From Polyangium sp. y55x31 (GTDB lineage Bacteria; Myxococcota_A; Polyangia; Polyangiales; Polyangiaceae): 64,000 nucleotides of DNA. The position numbers and the translations under genes were made by a program. The notes beneath the pieces are model-generated. The model was not told the origin of the DNA. It did no database searches and saw only the letters and a list, made by a program, of their open reading frames with translations. This document shows positions 44,271 to 52,999 of this stretch, piece by piece (within the stretch, counting starts at the first letter, position 1; each line of letters starts with the position of its first letter). The stretch is taken from positions 1 to 64,000 of the forward strand of contig NZ_JARZHG010000049.1 of NCBI RefSeq assembly GCF_029946505.1. Reading direction: 5' to 3'.

Positions 44271-45173
44271 ATGCTTTTACGACAGGCGGCCCTGACCTTC
44301 ACCATGACCACTTCGCTCGTGCTGGCCGGGGCCGCGATTGGCTGCGGCGGCGGCAGCGGCGATTCGAGCGGCAGCGCGGCCGGCGGCCAGGGCGCCGGCA
44401 ATTCATCCTCCCAGAGCGGCTCGGGAGGCCAGGGCGGTCTGGGAGGCATGGGAGGCGAGGGCGGCGAGGGCGGCATCGTATTCGCCGGCTCCGGCGGCTC
44501 CGGAGGAGGCGGCGGCGCCGGCGGGAACTGCACGCCCGAGCTCGTGGGCATCGTGCGCGATTTCAAGGGCTACCCGAACGGCCACCCCGATTTCGAGCAT
44601 TTCGGCGGCGAAGGGCTGAAGGGGATCGTGAAGTTCGATCTCGGCCCCGACAAGAAACCCGTCTACGCGCACGACGGCCCCACCGCGCACACGACCGGCC
44701 CCGCGGAGTTCGACCAGTGGTACCGCGACGTCGAAGGCGTGAACATGCCGATGCCATTCAAAGTGGCGCTGACCGAGGACCCCGCCACCGGCATCGCCAC
44801 GTTCGAGAGCACCGCGTTTTTCCCGATCGACAACCAGCTCTTCGGCAACGAGGGCTTCGAGCACAACTACGGGTTCACCTACGAGCTCCACATGACGTTC
44901 AAGTACCAGGGCGGCGAGACGTTCGCGTTCAGCGGCGACGACGACCTCTGGGTGTTCGTGAACAACCGGCTCGCCATCGATCTCGGCGGCCTGCACCCGC
45001 CGCAGGCCGATACGCTGAACCTCGACGCGAAGGCGGCCGAGCTCGGGATCGTGCCCGGGGGCGAGTACGCGCTCGACTTCTTCCATGCCGAGCGGCACAG
45101 CACGGGGTCGAACTTCAAGGTTCAGTCGACCCTGAGCTTCACGAACTGCGATCCGATCATCATCCCGAAGTAG
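44271..45173 (+). CDS. fibro-slime domain lipoprotein
   Basis: 300 residues. Signal peptide with lipobox AAIGC (Cys25), then ~65 residues almost purely Gly, Ser and Gln/Ala (spacer), then the fibro-slime domain: LVGIVRDFKGYPNGHPDFEHFGG at the start, PIDNQLFGNEGFEHNYGFTYELHMTFKYQGGETFAFSGDDDLWVFVNNRLAIDLGGLHPP as its core (PA14-related), and a YALDFFHAERHSTGSNF end. Such proteins are made by gliding and slime-forming bacteria and probably bind carbohydrate at the surface. AGGAGGAAAT precedes ATG 44271. Convergent overlap of 14 nt with the next gene. Confidence 0.9.
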   Translation: MLLRQAALTFTMTTSLVLAGAAIGCGGGSGDSSGSAAGGQGAGNSSSQSGSGGQGGLGGMGGEGGEGGIVFAGSGGSGGGGGAGGNCTPELVGIVRDFKGYPNGHPDFEHFGGEGLKGIVKFDLGPDKKPVYAHDGPTAHTTGPAEFDQWYRDVEGVNMPMPFKVALTEDPATGIATFESTAFFPIDNQLFGNEGFEHNYGFTYELHMTFKYQGGETFAFSGDDDLWVFVNNRLAIDLGGLHPPQADTLNLDAKAAELGIVPGGEYALDFFHAERHSTGSNFKVQSTLSFTNCDPIIIPK

Positions 45174-45591
45174 CCGCGCGCCGGGCGCGCTCGGCGGCCA
45201 CCCAGGCGAGCGCCTCGTCCTCCCGTTCGAAAAACTCCATCTGGAACCGCCGCTGGCCATAAAAGAGGCGCAGGGCCTTCGAGATCATCCCCATCAGCAC
45301 GCGCATGTGAAAGTTCGCGCCGATGATGGCGATGCCCGCGACGCGATGCGCCCGCGGATCCCCCGCCGCCGCCTTGCGCGCGGCCGGGCCGACCTCCACG
45401 AGCCCGGTCATGTCGGCGACCACGAAATAAGGGGTGCCATCCGGGAGCCTCTCGGCGGACCAGGTGTACAGCGTGTCGATCTCGCTGACGCCGGAAGGGC
45501 CGTTCCACCACACACGGATGATGTCGGGGGGATCGAAGCGCGCGCGGTGGGTGCCGATGTCGAGGATCCGCGCTCGTTCGTCGTCGCTCAT
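45160..45591 (-). CDS. STAS/SpoIIAA-like small protein
   Basis: 143 residues, cytoplasmic. The layout of alternating strands and helices (DIIRVWWNGPSGVSEIDTLYTWS, PYFVVADMTGLVEVGPAARKA, VAGIAIIGANFHMRVLMGMISKAL) and the ending MEFFEREDEALAWVAAERAR fit the SpoIIAA-like/STAS proteins that are annotated STAS/SEC14-like. No phosphorylatable Ser is evident in the usual loop (DMTGL has Thr). Start ATG 45591; the upstream in-frame Met would add a low-complexity extension. Overlaps the fibro-slime gene by 14 nt at the 3' end. Confidence 0.7.
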   Translation of the reverse strand: MSDDERARILDIGTHRARFDPPDIIRVWWNGPSGVSEIDTLYTWSAERLPDGTPYFVVADMTGLVEVGPAARKAAAGDPRAHRVAGIAIIGANFHMRVLMGMISKALRLFYGQRRFQMEFFEREDEALAWVAAERARRAATSG

Positions 45592-45692
45592 GACTCGGGC
45601 TCCAATGTCGGGCTGGATGGGGCGTGTCCCCCGCCTCGGGTTTCGTCCGCGATCGCGGCATCCTGGCACATCCGCGCCGACGAGCACGAGGG

Positions 45693-46388
45693 CTACGGCG
45701 CGAATTTCGCGAGGAGTTCCGGCTTGTTGCGGAGGATGCCGGGGAGCCTCTGCGCGACGACGCCGCCCATCCCCTGGAGGAGGGCCTCACTGCCCTCCCA
45801 GGCGATCGGGCCGAGCGGGGGCTCGGGCTCGTATTCGAGGACGAGCTGCGCCGCCCTGGCGGAAGCCTCGCTCGTGAGGCGCGCGCCGAGCGCGAGCGCC
45901 ATGTCGATGCCCGCCGAGACGCCGGCCGCCGTGATCACCTGGCCGTCCTCGACCCAGCGCCCCTTGACGGGCGTCGCCCCGAAGCGCGCGAGGTGGGGCA
46001 GGAACGACCAGTGCGTCGTGGCCTTCTTGCCTTCGAGCAAGCCGAGCGCCGCGAGCACGAGCGCGCCGGTGCACACGGAGCTCACGAAGGAGGCCTTCGG
46101 GGCGGCGGCGCGGAGCCAGTCCATGATGCGATCGCTGGCCATCGCGTGAAAGGGCCCGATGAGGCCCCCCGGGACGACGATGCCGTAAGGATCGGGCACG
46201 TCGTCGAGCGTGCGCTCGGGGACGATCCGGAAAGGCAGGTCGGTCTCGAAGGGCTCGAGGCTCTCGCCCACGGTGACGGTGCGGAGATCGGACGAGCCTT
46301 CGAGGGCCCGAAGCACCTGCAAGGGTCCGACGAGGTCGAGGGGCGTGATCTCGGGGAAGACGAGGAAAGCGATGGTCCGTTCGCGCAT
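45693..46388 (-). CDS. DJ-1/PfpI family protein (isonitrile hydratase-like)
   Basis: 231 residues, type-1 glutamine amidotransferase fold. N-terminal IAFLVFPEITPLDLVGPLQVL with D18, GIVVPGG (oxyanion region) and the nucleophile elbow SSVCTGALVLA with Cys106. C-terminal VSAGIDMALAL follows the pattern of isonitrile hydratase (InhA) and of AraC-type DJ-1 domains. No DNA-binding domain is attached, so an enzyme is more likely than a regulator. GGAGGA lies upstream of ATG 46388. Divergent from the ATP-grasp gene at 46511. Confidence 0.9.
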   Translation of the reverse strand: MRERTIAFLVFPEITPLDLVGPLQVLRALEGSSDLRTVTVGESLEPFETDLPFRIVPERTLDDVPDPYGIVVPGGLIGPFHAMASDRIMDWLRAAAPKASFVSSVCTGALVLAALGLLEGKKATTHWSFLPHLARFGATPVKGRWVEDGQVITAAGVSAGIDMALALGARLTSEASARAAQLVLEYEPEPPLGPIAWEGSEALLQGMGGVVAQRLPGILRNKPELLAKFAP

Positions 46389-46497
46389 GATATTCGGTCC
46401 TCCAGGGGGACGTCGGGCCCCGGTCCGTCGGCGCTGACGAGTAGCACGGCGACGCCCTCGGGCGCGCTGCTTGGTCGCGCCGGGTTCGTGCCTTCCG

Positions 46498-46503
46498 TAT
46501 ACT
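46498..46503 (+). promoter_or_regulatory. candidate -10 box, leaderless, for the ATP-grasp gene
   Basis: TATACT (5 of 6 matches to TATAAT), 7 nt before the ATG at 46511. No Shine-Dalgarno sequence. Confidence 0.55.
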
Positions 46504-46510
46504 GGCACGC

Positions 46511-47317
46511 ATGAACCGCTTGCTCCTCGTGGGCCTCGACGAGCCCGAGGTGCGTGATCTACGCGCGCGCCTCTCGACCCAGATCCCCGTGCTCTCCTGC
46601 CCCGTCCTGCCGCGCATCCAGCTCGAAGCCGGCGAGCTCTACGTCGAGCGGCCGAACGCGCACGAGGTGTACGTGCCGGTCTCGCGTGTCGTGTTCCACG
46701 GCATCTTCGACGACGATCTGCCGTTTTTGACCGCGCTCGCGCTCTGGGGCGGCCCGTGCTTGCCGCTCGCGCGTGGGATGATGGACGCGCGTCTGCGCAT
46801 CCCGTGCCTCGTGCGGGCGCTCGCGGTCACGCGGTTCGGGGCGATGAAACGCGGGTTTGCCGATCGAGGGTCGCCCGTCTCGCCGAGGGCAGGGGAGACG
46901 CTCGTCGCGAAATGGGGCGAGTGGCATTGCGGCGAGAACAAGGAGCTCTTCTCGGCGACACGCCGCGCGGAGGTGCCGACGCTCGTCGAGCCGTTCGTGC
47001 GCGGGGAGGCGACGCGGATCCACGTGCTCGGCGAGCGCGCGTGGCAGATCCGCATGGCCGGCGAGACGTGGCTCAAGTCGATCCACCACGCCGGCTCGGT
47101 GGTGCTGCCCGCGGGCGAGGCCGATCCCGACCTCGTCGAGGACGCGCGGCGGATCGGAGCGGCGTTTGGCCTCGAGATGTTCGCGATCGATTACATGATC
47201 GAGCCCGACGGGACGAAGCACCTGCTCGAGCTGAACCACATCCCCAACGTGACCGTGTTCCCGGAGCTCCGCGAAGCGTATCTCGACTTCGTGGCGTCGT
47301 GGATCGGGGCGGGCTGA
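46511..47317 (+). CDS. ATP-grasp domain protein (RimK-like)
   Basis: 268 residues. N-terminal Rossmann-like half (NRLLLVGLDEPEVRDLRARL), then an ATP-grasp core: TLVAKWGEWHCGENKELFS, TLVEPFVRGEATRIHVLGERAWQIRM and the metal-binding end FAIDYMIEPDGTKHLLELNHIPNV, with D and E/N ligands in place. The protein is shorter than glutathione synthase and closer to RimK-type ligases that add amino acids to a carboxylate. Substrates are unknown. Divergent from the DJ-1 gene. Confidence 0.85.
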   Translation: MNRLLLVGLDEPEVRDLRARLSTQIPVLSCPVLPRIQLEAGELYVERPNAHEVYVPVSRVVFHGIFDDDLPFLTALALWGGPCLPLARGMMDARLRIPCLVRALAVTRFGAMKRGFADRGSPVSPRAGETLVAKWGEWHCGENKELFSATRRAEVPTLVEPFVRGEATRIHVLGERAWQIRMAGETWLKSIHHAGSVVLPAGEADPDLVEDARRIGAAFGLEMFAIDYMIEPDGTKHLLELNHIPNVTVFPELREAYLDFVASWIGAG

Positions 47318-47426
47318 GCGCGACCTTCGTCAATGGCGTGACGTACCGATTGTGTCCTGCGCCCCTTCGGAAGCTCCGTCCTGGGCGACGGAATCGTGCT
47401 ACTGTGCCCCGAACGCAGGGTCCCAG

Positions 47427-48692
47427 ATGACAGACGTCGACGCTATACGTGAGCTCCGCAACGAGAACGAAGCCCTCCGGCAGCGCGTGGCGCGCCTCGA
47501 AGAGGAGCGCGACGAGGCACGGCGGGCGCTCGACGCGCAGCGGAACGACGCCACGACCGTCGACGCGCTCTTCCGCGCGTTGCCGGATCTCCTCTTCCGG
47601 ATGGAGAAGGACGGGACCATCATCGATTATCGGGCCCGATCGGACGACGATCTGTACGTCTCTGCCGATGTGTTCCTGGGCAAACGGATGGCGGATCTGT
47701 TACCGCCCGACGTGGGCGCCTACCTGGAGCGCGTATGCCGGGAGGCGCTGGCCACCGGCAAGGTGGGGCACGCCGAGTATTCGCTTTTGATGGGCCCGTC
47801 GACGGAATGGTACGAGGCGCGCGTCGTTCCCCTCGACGCCGAGCAGCTCGTCATGCTGGTCCGCCAGACGACCGAGCAACACGAGAACCGGGAGGCATTG
47901 CAGCGGCGCAGCAGGGAGCTCGAAGAATCGCTTCGCTCCGTCCGGCTGTTCCGAGCGCTCGCCGACCATGCGCCGAGCGCCATCGCGGTGTCACGAACGG
48001 GCGGGCAGCCGATGTACGCGAACGACGCTTGCCGCGCGCTCTTCGGCAGCGGAAGCGGCGAGGCGGGGGTCGACGTCACGGCCTACGTGGTCGATGGTCC
48101 CGTGGCGGAGGCCGTGCGGCGAGGCCATGAGGTGCGGGGCGCGATCGGGGCCTTCCGGCGGACCGACGGGTCGGTGTTCCAGGGGCACCTCACGGCGTTC
48201 GCCTTGCACGAGGACGACGGGCCCTCGCACGAGGCCTTCATCATCGCCGACGTGACGGCGACGCTCGCGGCCGAGGAGGAGCGACGGGCGCTCGCCGAGA
48301 AGGTCATCGCAGCGCAAAACGAGGCCCTGCGCGCGCTCTCGACCCCGCTCGTGCCGATCGCCCGGCACGTCGTCGCGGTCCCGCTCATCGGCAGCGTGAA
48401 CGCCGAGCGCGCCGAGCGGCTGCTCGAGGTGCTGCTCGACGGCGTCGCGCAGCGCAGCGCCTCGGTGGTGCTGCTCGACGTCACGGGCGTGCCGGACGTG
48501 GATCCCGACGCCGCCGACGCGATGACCCGCGCCGCGCGCGCCGTCGGCCTGCTCGGGGCCGAGCTCGTGCTGACCGGCGTCGGTCGCGAGGTCGCGCGGA
48601 CCCTCATCGAGATCGGCGCGGATCTCCGCGGGATCGTGACGCTGGGCAGCCTGGAGCAGGGCATCGCCTACGCGATCCGCAAGACGCACTGA
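47427..48692 (+). CDS. PAS-PAS-STAS protein (RsbR-like regulator)
   Basis: 421 residues, soluble. A coiled coil at 1-45 (RELRNENEALRQRVARLEEERDEARRAL), PAS domain 1 at ~50-155 (FRALPDLLFRMEKDGTIIDYRA...), PAS domain 2 at ~185-290 (LFRALADHAPSAIAVSRTGG...), a short helix (EEERRALAEKVIAAQNEALRALS), and a C-terminal STAS domain at ~305-415 (PLIGSVNAERAERLLEVLLDGVAQRSASVVLLDVTGVPDVDPDAADAMTRAARAVGLLGAELVLTG). RsbR-type proteins switch anti-sigma or kinase partners after sensing. In the STAS phospho-loop the usual Thr is replaced by Pro (VDPD). ATG 47427 after GCAGGG. Confidence 0.85.
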   Translation: MTDVDAIRELRNENEALRQRVARLEEERDEARRALDAQRNDATTVDALFRALPDLLFRMEKDGTIIDYRARSDDDLYVSADVFLGKRMADLLPPDVGAYLERVCREALATGKVGHAEYSLLMGPSTEWYEARVVPLDAEQLVMLVRQTTEQHENREALQRRSRELEESLRSVRLFRALADHAPSAIAVSRTGGQPMYANDACRALFGSGSGEAGVDVTAYVVDGPVAEAVRRGHEVRGAIGAFRRTDGSVFQGHLTAFALHEDDGPSHEAFIIADVTATLAAEEERRALAEKVIAAQNEALRALSTPLVPIARHVVAVPLIGSVNAERAERLLEVLLDGVAQRSASVVLLDVTGVPDVDPDAADAMTRAARAVGLLGAELVLTGVGREVARTLIEIGADLRGIVTLGSLEQGIAYAIRKTH

Positions 48693-48717
48693 CGTTTTTC
48701 GGGCGAGACGAGAGAAG

Positions 48718-50982
48718 CTACGCCGCCTCGATTCGCTCGATCCGCGCCGGCACGTGCTTGTGCCACGGCGTGCCCGCGAGCCAATCGCGCTGCGCGTGGT
48801 GCGTGAGCTCGTTCGGCGCCGTGCCGTGCCTTCGCTCGCCGCCGGCTTCGTCCGGATAGAGAAGCCCGCCGCCGTTTGGCAGGCTCACGTGGCCGGCCCG
48901 CATGCCGTCGTTCACCTCGACCGTCGCGGTCGCGCTTCCGCCCTCGGTCACGACACGCACGACGCTGCCCGTGGAGACGCCGAGCGCCTCCGCGTCCGCC
49001 GGGCTCATGCGGAGCGCGCCTTCGAGATCGACCTTGCGCCACGCAGGATCCCGGAAAATGGTGTTCGCCGAGGACGACCTGCGCTCGCCGGCCGCGAGGA
49101 TGAACGGATATCGCTCGTCCCGGGGCGGCACGGGCTCCGACGAAAGGCCCACGAGCTCCGGCATGAGCTCCGGGATCGTCAGGCGAATGCGTTTGTCCGG
49201 GGTATCGAGCCGCGCCCACGTCTCTTCGTACGGATCGACGGTGAACGTGACGCCGGAGCGCTCGCGCAGGATGGCGTCGAAGAGCGCGTCGGCGTTGGGA
49301 AACCCCGCGCGCGCGACGCTCTCGGGGAAGGTCATGAAGCACGATTGCGCGATGCCCCAGAGCACGGCCGTGGCCTCGGCTCCCTCGGGCAACGTCGGGC
49401 CGAGCGTCTCGTAGAGGATCACCGGCGCGAGCGCCATGAGCTCGGGCCGCGTCCCGACGAGCCCCATGAACGCCATGGCATATTCGCCCCGCGAACGGCG
49501 CGCGGCCTCGGCGAGCGGAGCGAGATCCACGCTGTCGAGCGCGCCCGTCGCGCGCACGAGGCGGCGATGGATCTCGGACTCGGGCAAGGTCCCCGGGAGC
49601 GGCGCGAGGAGGGGCGCGCGGAGCTGGAAGGCGTTTTTCGGGAACTCCAGCGTGAAAAACGTCGCTTCCCATTTCTCGAACTGCGACGCCGTGGGGAGCA
49701 CGTAATGCGCGAGCCGCGCCGTCTCCGTGAGGGCGACGTCGATCACGACGAGGCAATCGAGCGCGGCGAAGGCCTCGCGGAAGCGCTTCGAATCGGCGAG
49801 CGAGTGCGCGGGGTTCGCGCTCTCGACGATCATCGCCCGGAACCGCCCGGGGTGGTCCGTGAGGATCTCGTCTGGGATCACGTTGCAAGGCACGAGCCCC
49901 GTGATGATCCGCGCGCCGGTGACGGGCGTCGTGCTGCCGCGCCTGCCCCCGCCGCTGCCCCCGCCGAGCGAGGCCATCCGCGAGTGGATGTTCATGCCGC
50001 CTTCCTTGGCGAAGCTCCCGACGAGCAGGTACACGAGCTTCTCCAGCCACGAATCGAGCGTGGAATGCGGCGCCTGCTGGACGCCGAGATCCTCCTGGAT
50101 GGCGACGCTCTTCGCGCGGGCGATGCGCCGCGCGACCTCGCGCACGAGGGATTCTTCGACGCCGGAGCGTTTCGCGAATTCGGCGACGGGCACGCGCGCG
50201 AGGGCTTCGAGCACGGGCTCCGCGTCGATCGTGTGCTCGGCGAGGAAGCGGTGATCGACGAGGTTCTCCTGCACGAGCGTGCCGAGGATCGCGGCGAGGC
50301 AAAAGGCGTCCGTGCCCGGATGCACCGCGAGGTGATACTGCGCGAGCCGCGCCGTCTCGGAGCGACGCGGGTCGATGACGACGAGAGAGCGCGCGGGGTC
50401 GCCCGCGATTTCCTTGAGCACGTGGCGGGCGCGGGGGAAGCCGTGCGAGTGCCAGGGATTTTTCCCAACGAAGACGGCGACCTCGGCGTGCTCGAAATCG
50501 GGCGCGGTGTGGCAACGCGGGCGGCCGAAGAGCTTGCCGTCGACCCAGAACTCGCCGGTCTTCTCCTGCGCGAGCGCGTTCGAGCGGTACACCGATCCGA
50601 GCGTCGCGAGCGTCGCCGTGGCGTAGGTGCCGCAGAGGTGATTGCCCTGGCCGCCGCCGCCGTAATAAAAGATCGAGGCCCCGCCGTGGGTATCGCGGAT
50701 CCCCACGAGTTTCGCGGCGATCTCGCGGATGGCCGTGTCCCAGTCGATCGCCTCGAACGAGCCGTCGGGCCGCCGCCGGAGGGGCGTGCGCAGGCGATCC
50801 TTTCCGTTCTGGTAATGGTCGAGCCGCTGGGCCTTCTCGCAGAGATACCCGCGTGACGTCGGGTGCTGTCGGTCGCCGCGCACGCGCGTGAGCCTGCGAT
50901 CCTCGACGAGCACCTCGATGCCGCAGTTCATGCTGCAGAGGATACACGCGGTCTTCTGGAACGTTCCGGCATCGGTCGTCAT
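48718..50982 (-). CDS. molybdopterin oxidoreductase, formate dehydrogenase-like
   Basis: 754 residues, cytoplasmic (no Tat signal). N-terminal [4Fe-4S] motif C-x2-C-x3-C-x27-C at C13, C16, C20 and C48, then a Mo-bis-MGD binding chain: GGGGQGNHLCG, the RPRCHTA segment where C157-H158 aligns with the U-H of formate dehydrogenase H, VFVGKNPWHSHGF, VQQAPHSTLDSWLEKLVYLLVGSFAKEGG and the C-terminal cap domain (GSVVRVVTEGGSATATVEV). Cys replaces Sec as metal ligand. Electron partner subunits are not adjacent. The substrate could be formate or another small molecule. ATG 50982. Confidence 0.9.
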   Translation of the reverse strand: MTTDAGTFQKTACILCSMNCGIEVLVEDRRLTRVRGDRQHPTSRGYLCEKAQRLDHYQNGKDRLRTPLRRRPDGSFEAIDWDTAIREIAAKLVGIRDTHGGASIFYYGGGGQGNHLCGTYATATLATLGSVYRSNALAQEKTGEFWVDGKLFGRPRCHTAPDFEHAEVAVFVGKNPWHSHGFPRARHVLKEIAGDPARSLVVIDPRRSETARLAQYHLAVHPGTDAFCLAAILGTLVQENLVDHRFLAEHTIDAEPVLEALARVPVAEFAKRSGVEESLVREVARRIARAKSVAIQEDLGVQQAPHSTLDSWLEKLVYLLVGSFAKEGGMNIHSRMASLGGGSGGGRRGSTTPVTGARIITGLVPCNVIPDEILTDHPGRFRAMIVESANPAHSLADSKRFREAFAALDCLVVIDVALTETARLAHYVLPTASQFEKWEATFFTLEFPKNAFQLRAPLLAPLPGTLPESEIHRRLVRATGALDSVDLAPLAEAARRSRGEYAMAFMGLVGTRPELMALAPVILYETLGPTLPEGAEATAVLWGIAQSCFMTFPESVARAGFPNADALFDAILRERSGVTFTVDPYEETWARLDTPDKRIRLTIPELMPELVGLSSEPVPPRDERYPFILAAGERRSSSANTIFRDPAWRKVDLEGALRMSPADAEALGVSTGSVVRVVTEGGSATATVEVNDGMRAGHVSLPNGGGLLYPDEAGGERRHGTAPNELTHHAQRDWLAGTPWHKHVPARIERIEAA

Positions 50983-51085
50983 GGAGGGCCTCCGGCGGAG
51001 GCCAGCATACCACGAAGCGGTTTGCCCTGCCGGAGAGCTTCTCTCTTCCCGCCCGGCGGGGCTCTGGTACAAGGCTCCTCTCGTG

Positions 51086-52156
51086 ATGAAACGTTTTTCC
51101 GTCCTCTCGGCCACACTCCTCGCCTCTTTCGCCGCCGCGGGCTGCTTCAACCCGTACGCGGGCATGGCCGGGCTCGATCCCGCGGCGATGCAGGCGCAGC
51201 AGGCGCAGGTGATGGCCGAGGCGCAGGCGCAGAACGACGCGCAGATCCTCGCGCAGCTCGAAGAATCACGCGCCGCCGTGAAGGCGAACCCGGGCGACAT
51301 GAACGCGGCGCGGGTGCTCGCGCAGCGCGTGGGAGCATGTTTCATTCTGGGGCTCGTCGATCGGAAGAAGATCGACGGCGAGGCGGCGATCGCCGAGGCG
51401 GACGCGGCGCTCGAAGCGGCGACGCAGAAGAACCCCGATCAGAAGGCGGAGGCGCTCTCGTCGAAGGGCATCCTGCGCATCCACGCGAAGCGCAACGCGG
51501 AGTCCATCGAGATCCTCGAGGCCTCGATGGCCGCGCGGCCCACGGTGCTCGCGTGCGTGCCGCTCATCAAGGAACTCGACGACGCGGGGCGATCCGAGGA
51601 GGCCCTCGGCCATTGCAAGAAGGCGCGGCCGGCGGTGCGGGACGACGAGGATCGGTACACGCTGCTCGATAGCTGTTTGCAGCACTCGCACGGGGCCCCG
51701 GCGGAGAAGGGGCTCGCGTGGGCCGGGCAGGCGGACATCGATTTTTACAACCAGAAGACGAGCGAGTTCGTCCAGCAAAAGGCGGCGCGCCGGGCCGAAC
51801 AGGAGGCGCAATCGGCGCAGATGCGCGCCGATTTCGACGCGAGCCGCATGCGCAGAGAGCAGGAGCAGGCCGCGCGATCGGGAACGTCGAGCGCCGGCGG
51901 TGGCGGGTCCACGTATTCGCTGCGGCTGCACAATAGCTGCTCGCGCACCGTAACACTGTTCTTCGGGGACAACCCGAAGTTCGGCAGCGGGACGCGGACG
52001 TCGCTCGGATCGAACTCGACGTCGTCGTACTCGGGGGCCGGGCCGAAGACGGTGTGGATCGTGGACGACCGGGATCAGGGCATTTCGAGCTTCGTGGCGA
52101 GCGGATCGCAGTCGATGCAGATCACGTCGAGCTGCTCGGGGTTCTCGACGTATTGA
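51086..52156 (+). CDS. lipoprotein with TPR-like helices and C-terminal strand domain
   Basis: 356 residues from ATG 51086 (GTG 51083 also possible). Signal peptide with lipobox FAAAGC (Cys20). Residues ~30-215 are helices in pairs (LDPAAMQAQQAQVMAEAQAQ, AEADAALEAATQKNPDQKAEALSSKGILRIHAK, IKELDDAGRSEEALGHCKKA), similar to tetratricopeptide repeats; residues 230-285 are a charged helix (QQKAARRAEQEAQSAQMRADFD), and a Gly/Ser linker leads to an ~80-residue strand-rich tail with three Cys (LRLHNSCSRTVTLFFGDNPKFG...). Unknown function. Divergent from the molybdoenzyme gene. Confidence 0.8.
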   Translation: MKRFSVLSATLLASFAAAGCFNPYAGMAGLDPAAMQAQQAQVMAEAQAQNDAQILAQLEESRAAVKANPGDMNAARVLAQRVGACFILGLVDRKKIDGEAAIAEADAALEAATQKNPDQKAEALSSKGILRIHAKRNAESIEILEASMAARPTVLACVPLIKELDDAGRSEEALGHCKKARPAVRDDEDRYTLLDSCLQHSHGAPAEKGLAWAGQADIDFYNQKTSEFVQQKAARRAEQEAQSAQMRADFDASRMRREQEQAARSGTSSAGGGGSTYSLRLHNSCSRTVTLFFGDNPKFGSGTRTSLGSNSTSSYSGAGPKTVWIVDDRDQGISSFVASGSQSMQITSSCSGFSTY

Positions 52157-52168
52157 GGGGTCGCCCTT

Positions 52169-52963
52169 TCAGATCACGTCCTCGAACTTGTGCGAGTGCT
52201 TGTAGGAGCCCAGGCCGAAGTTGTCCTCGGCCAGGTCCTTCAGCATCTGGGTGATGATCTTCACACGTTTGTCGGTCTCTTGCATCGCGCCCCGCACGGC
52301 CACGAGCGCCGCCGTCACCGGCGTGTAGCAGTTGTGCGTGACGAGCGTATACGTCATCTCGATGGCCTTCTTCTGCGCGACGGCCCAGAAGAGGTTCATC
52401 TCCTGCGAGCCCAGGTAGACGGCGTCCGTCACCCAGGTGTACGGCGCGTTGTTCGTATTGTCGTCCACGTCGATCTCGCCGCCGCCGAGGTCGCCCTTGA
52501 GACCGTAGATCGTATTGTCCAAGCTGAACACGGCGTGCGTGGCCTTCGAGTTCTTGAAGAACGCCTCGCGCCGGCCGACCCGGACTTCGGCCCCGGTCGT
52601 GAAGGCGAGCATTTTGCCTTTCTGATTGACCTCACTGACGAGGAGCGCCCGCTGGGCCGTCCCGGACCCGCCCGCAGCCCCGAACGGGGTCGTTTGCCGC
52701 TGCATCACCTTCGCCGCATGCGGCGGTGATGCTTTGGAAGGACCGGCCAGCGTGGTCGCGGCATGGGGCGGCAATCCCTTGGACGGCCCGGGCGCGGCGC
52801 CGTGCCGTTGCACCACCGTCGCCGGATGTGGTGGCCGCTGTCCGGTTTGTCCGGTCGGTGTAGCCGTTCGAGGTTGCGCCACGGTAGCCGCATGCGGGGG
52901 CCTGGCAGGAGGCCCGAAAGGACGCGAGCGATCGGATGACACGAAAATTTCTCCCCGCGACAT
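52169..52963 (-). CDS. candidate secreted effector: PPHxAT repeats plus possible permuted NlpC/P60-like hydrolase domain
   Basis: 264 residues. Residues 1-100 are disordered and carry four related motifs, RPPHAATVAQP (21-31), RPPHPATVVQR (43-53), LPPHAATTLAG (64-74) and SPPHAAKVMQR (79-89), a repeat I have seen at the N-termini of many myxobacterial secreted or toxin-like proteins. Residues 105-264 are a folded domain with THAVFSLDNTIYG (His143) before THNCYTPVTAAL (Cys212). A His followed later by an N-C motif is the order in permuted NlpC/P60 (LRAT/YiiX-like) cysteine hydrolases. No signal peptide, so delivery would be through a contact or injection system. Start ATG 52963. Confidence 0.65.
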   Translation of the reverse strand: MSRGEIFVSSDRSRPFGPPARPPHAATVAQPRTATPTGQTGQRPPHPATVVQRHGAAPGPSKGLPPHAATTLAGPSKASPPHAAKVMQRQTTPFGAAGGSGTAQRALLVSEVNQKGKMLAFTTGAEVRVGRREAFFKNSKATHAVFSLDNTIYGLKGDLGGGEIDVDDNTNNAPYTWVTDAVYLGSQEMNLFWAVAQKKAIEMTYTLVTHNCYTPVTAALVAVRGAMQETDKRVKIITQMLKDLAEDNFGLGSYKHSHKFEDVI

Positions 52964-52999
52964 CGTCGTGCCTGCGAGGAAACGTGGCCAAGTTTGGCG

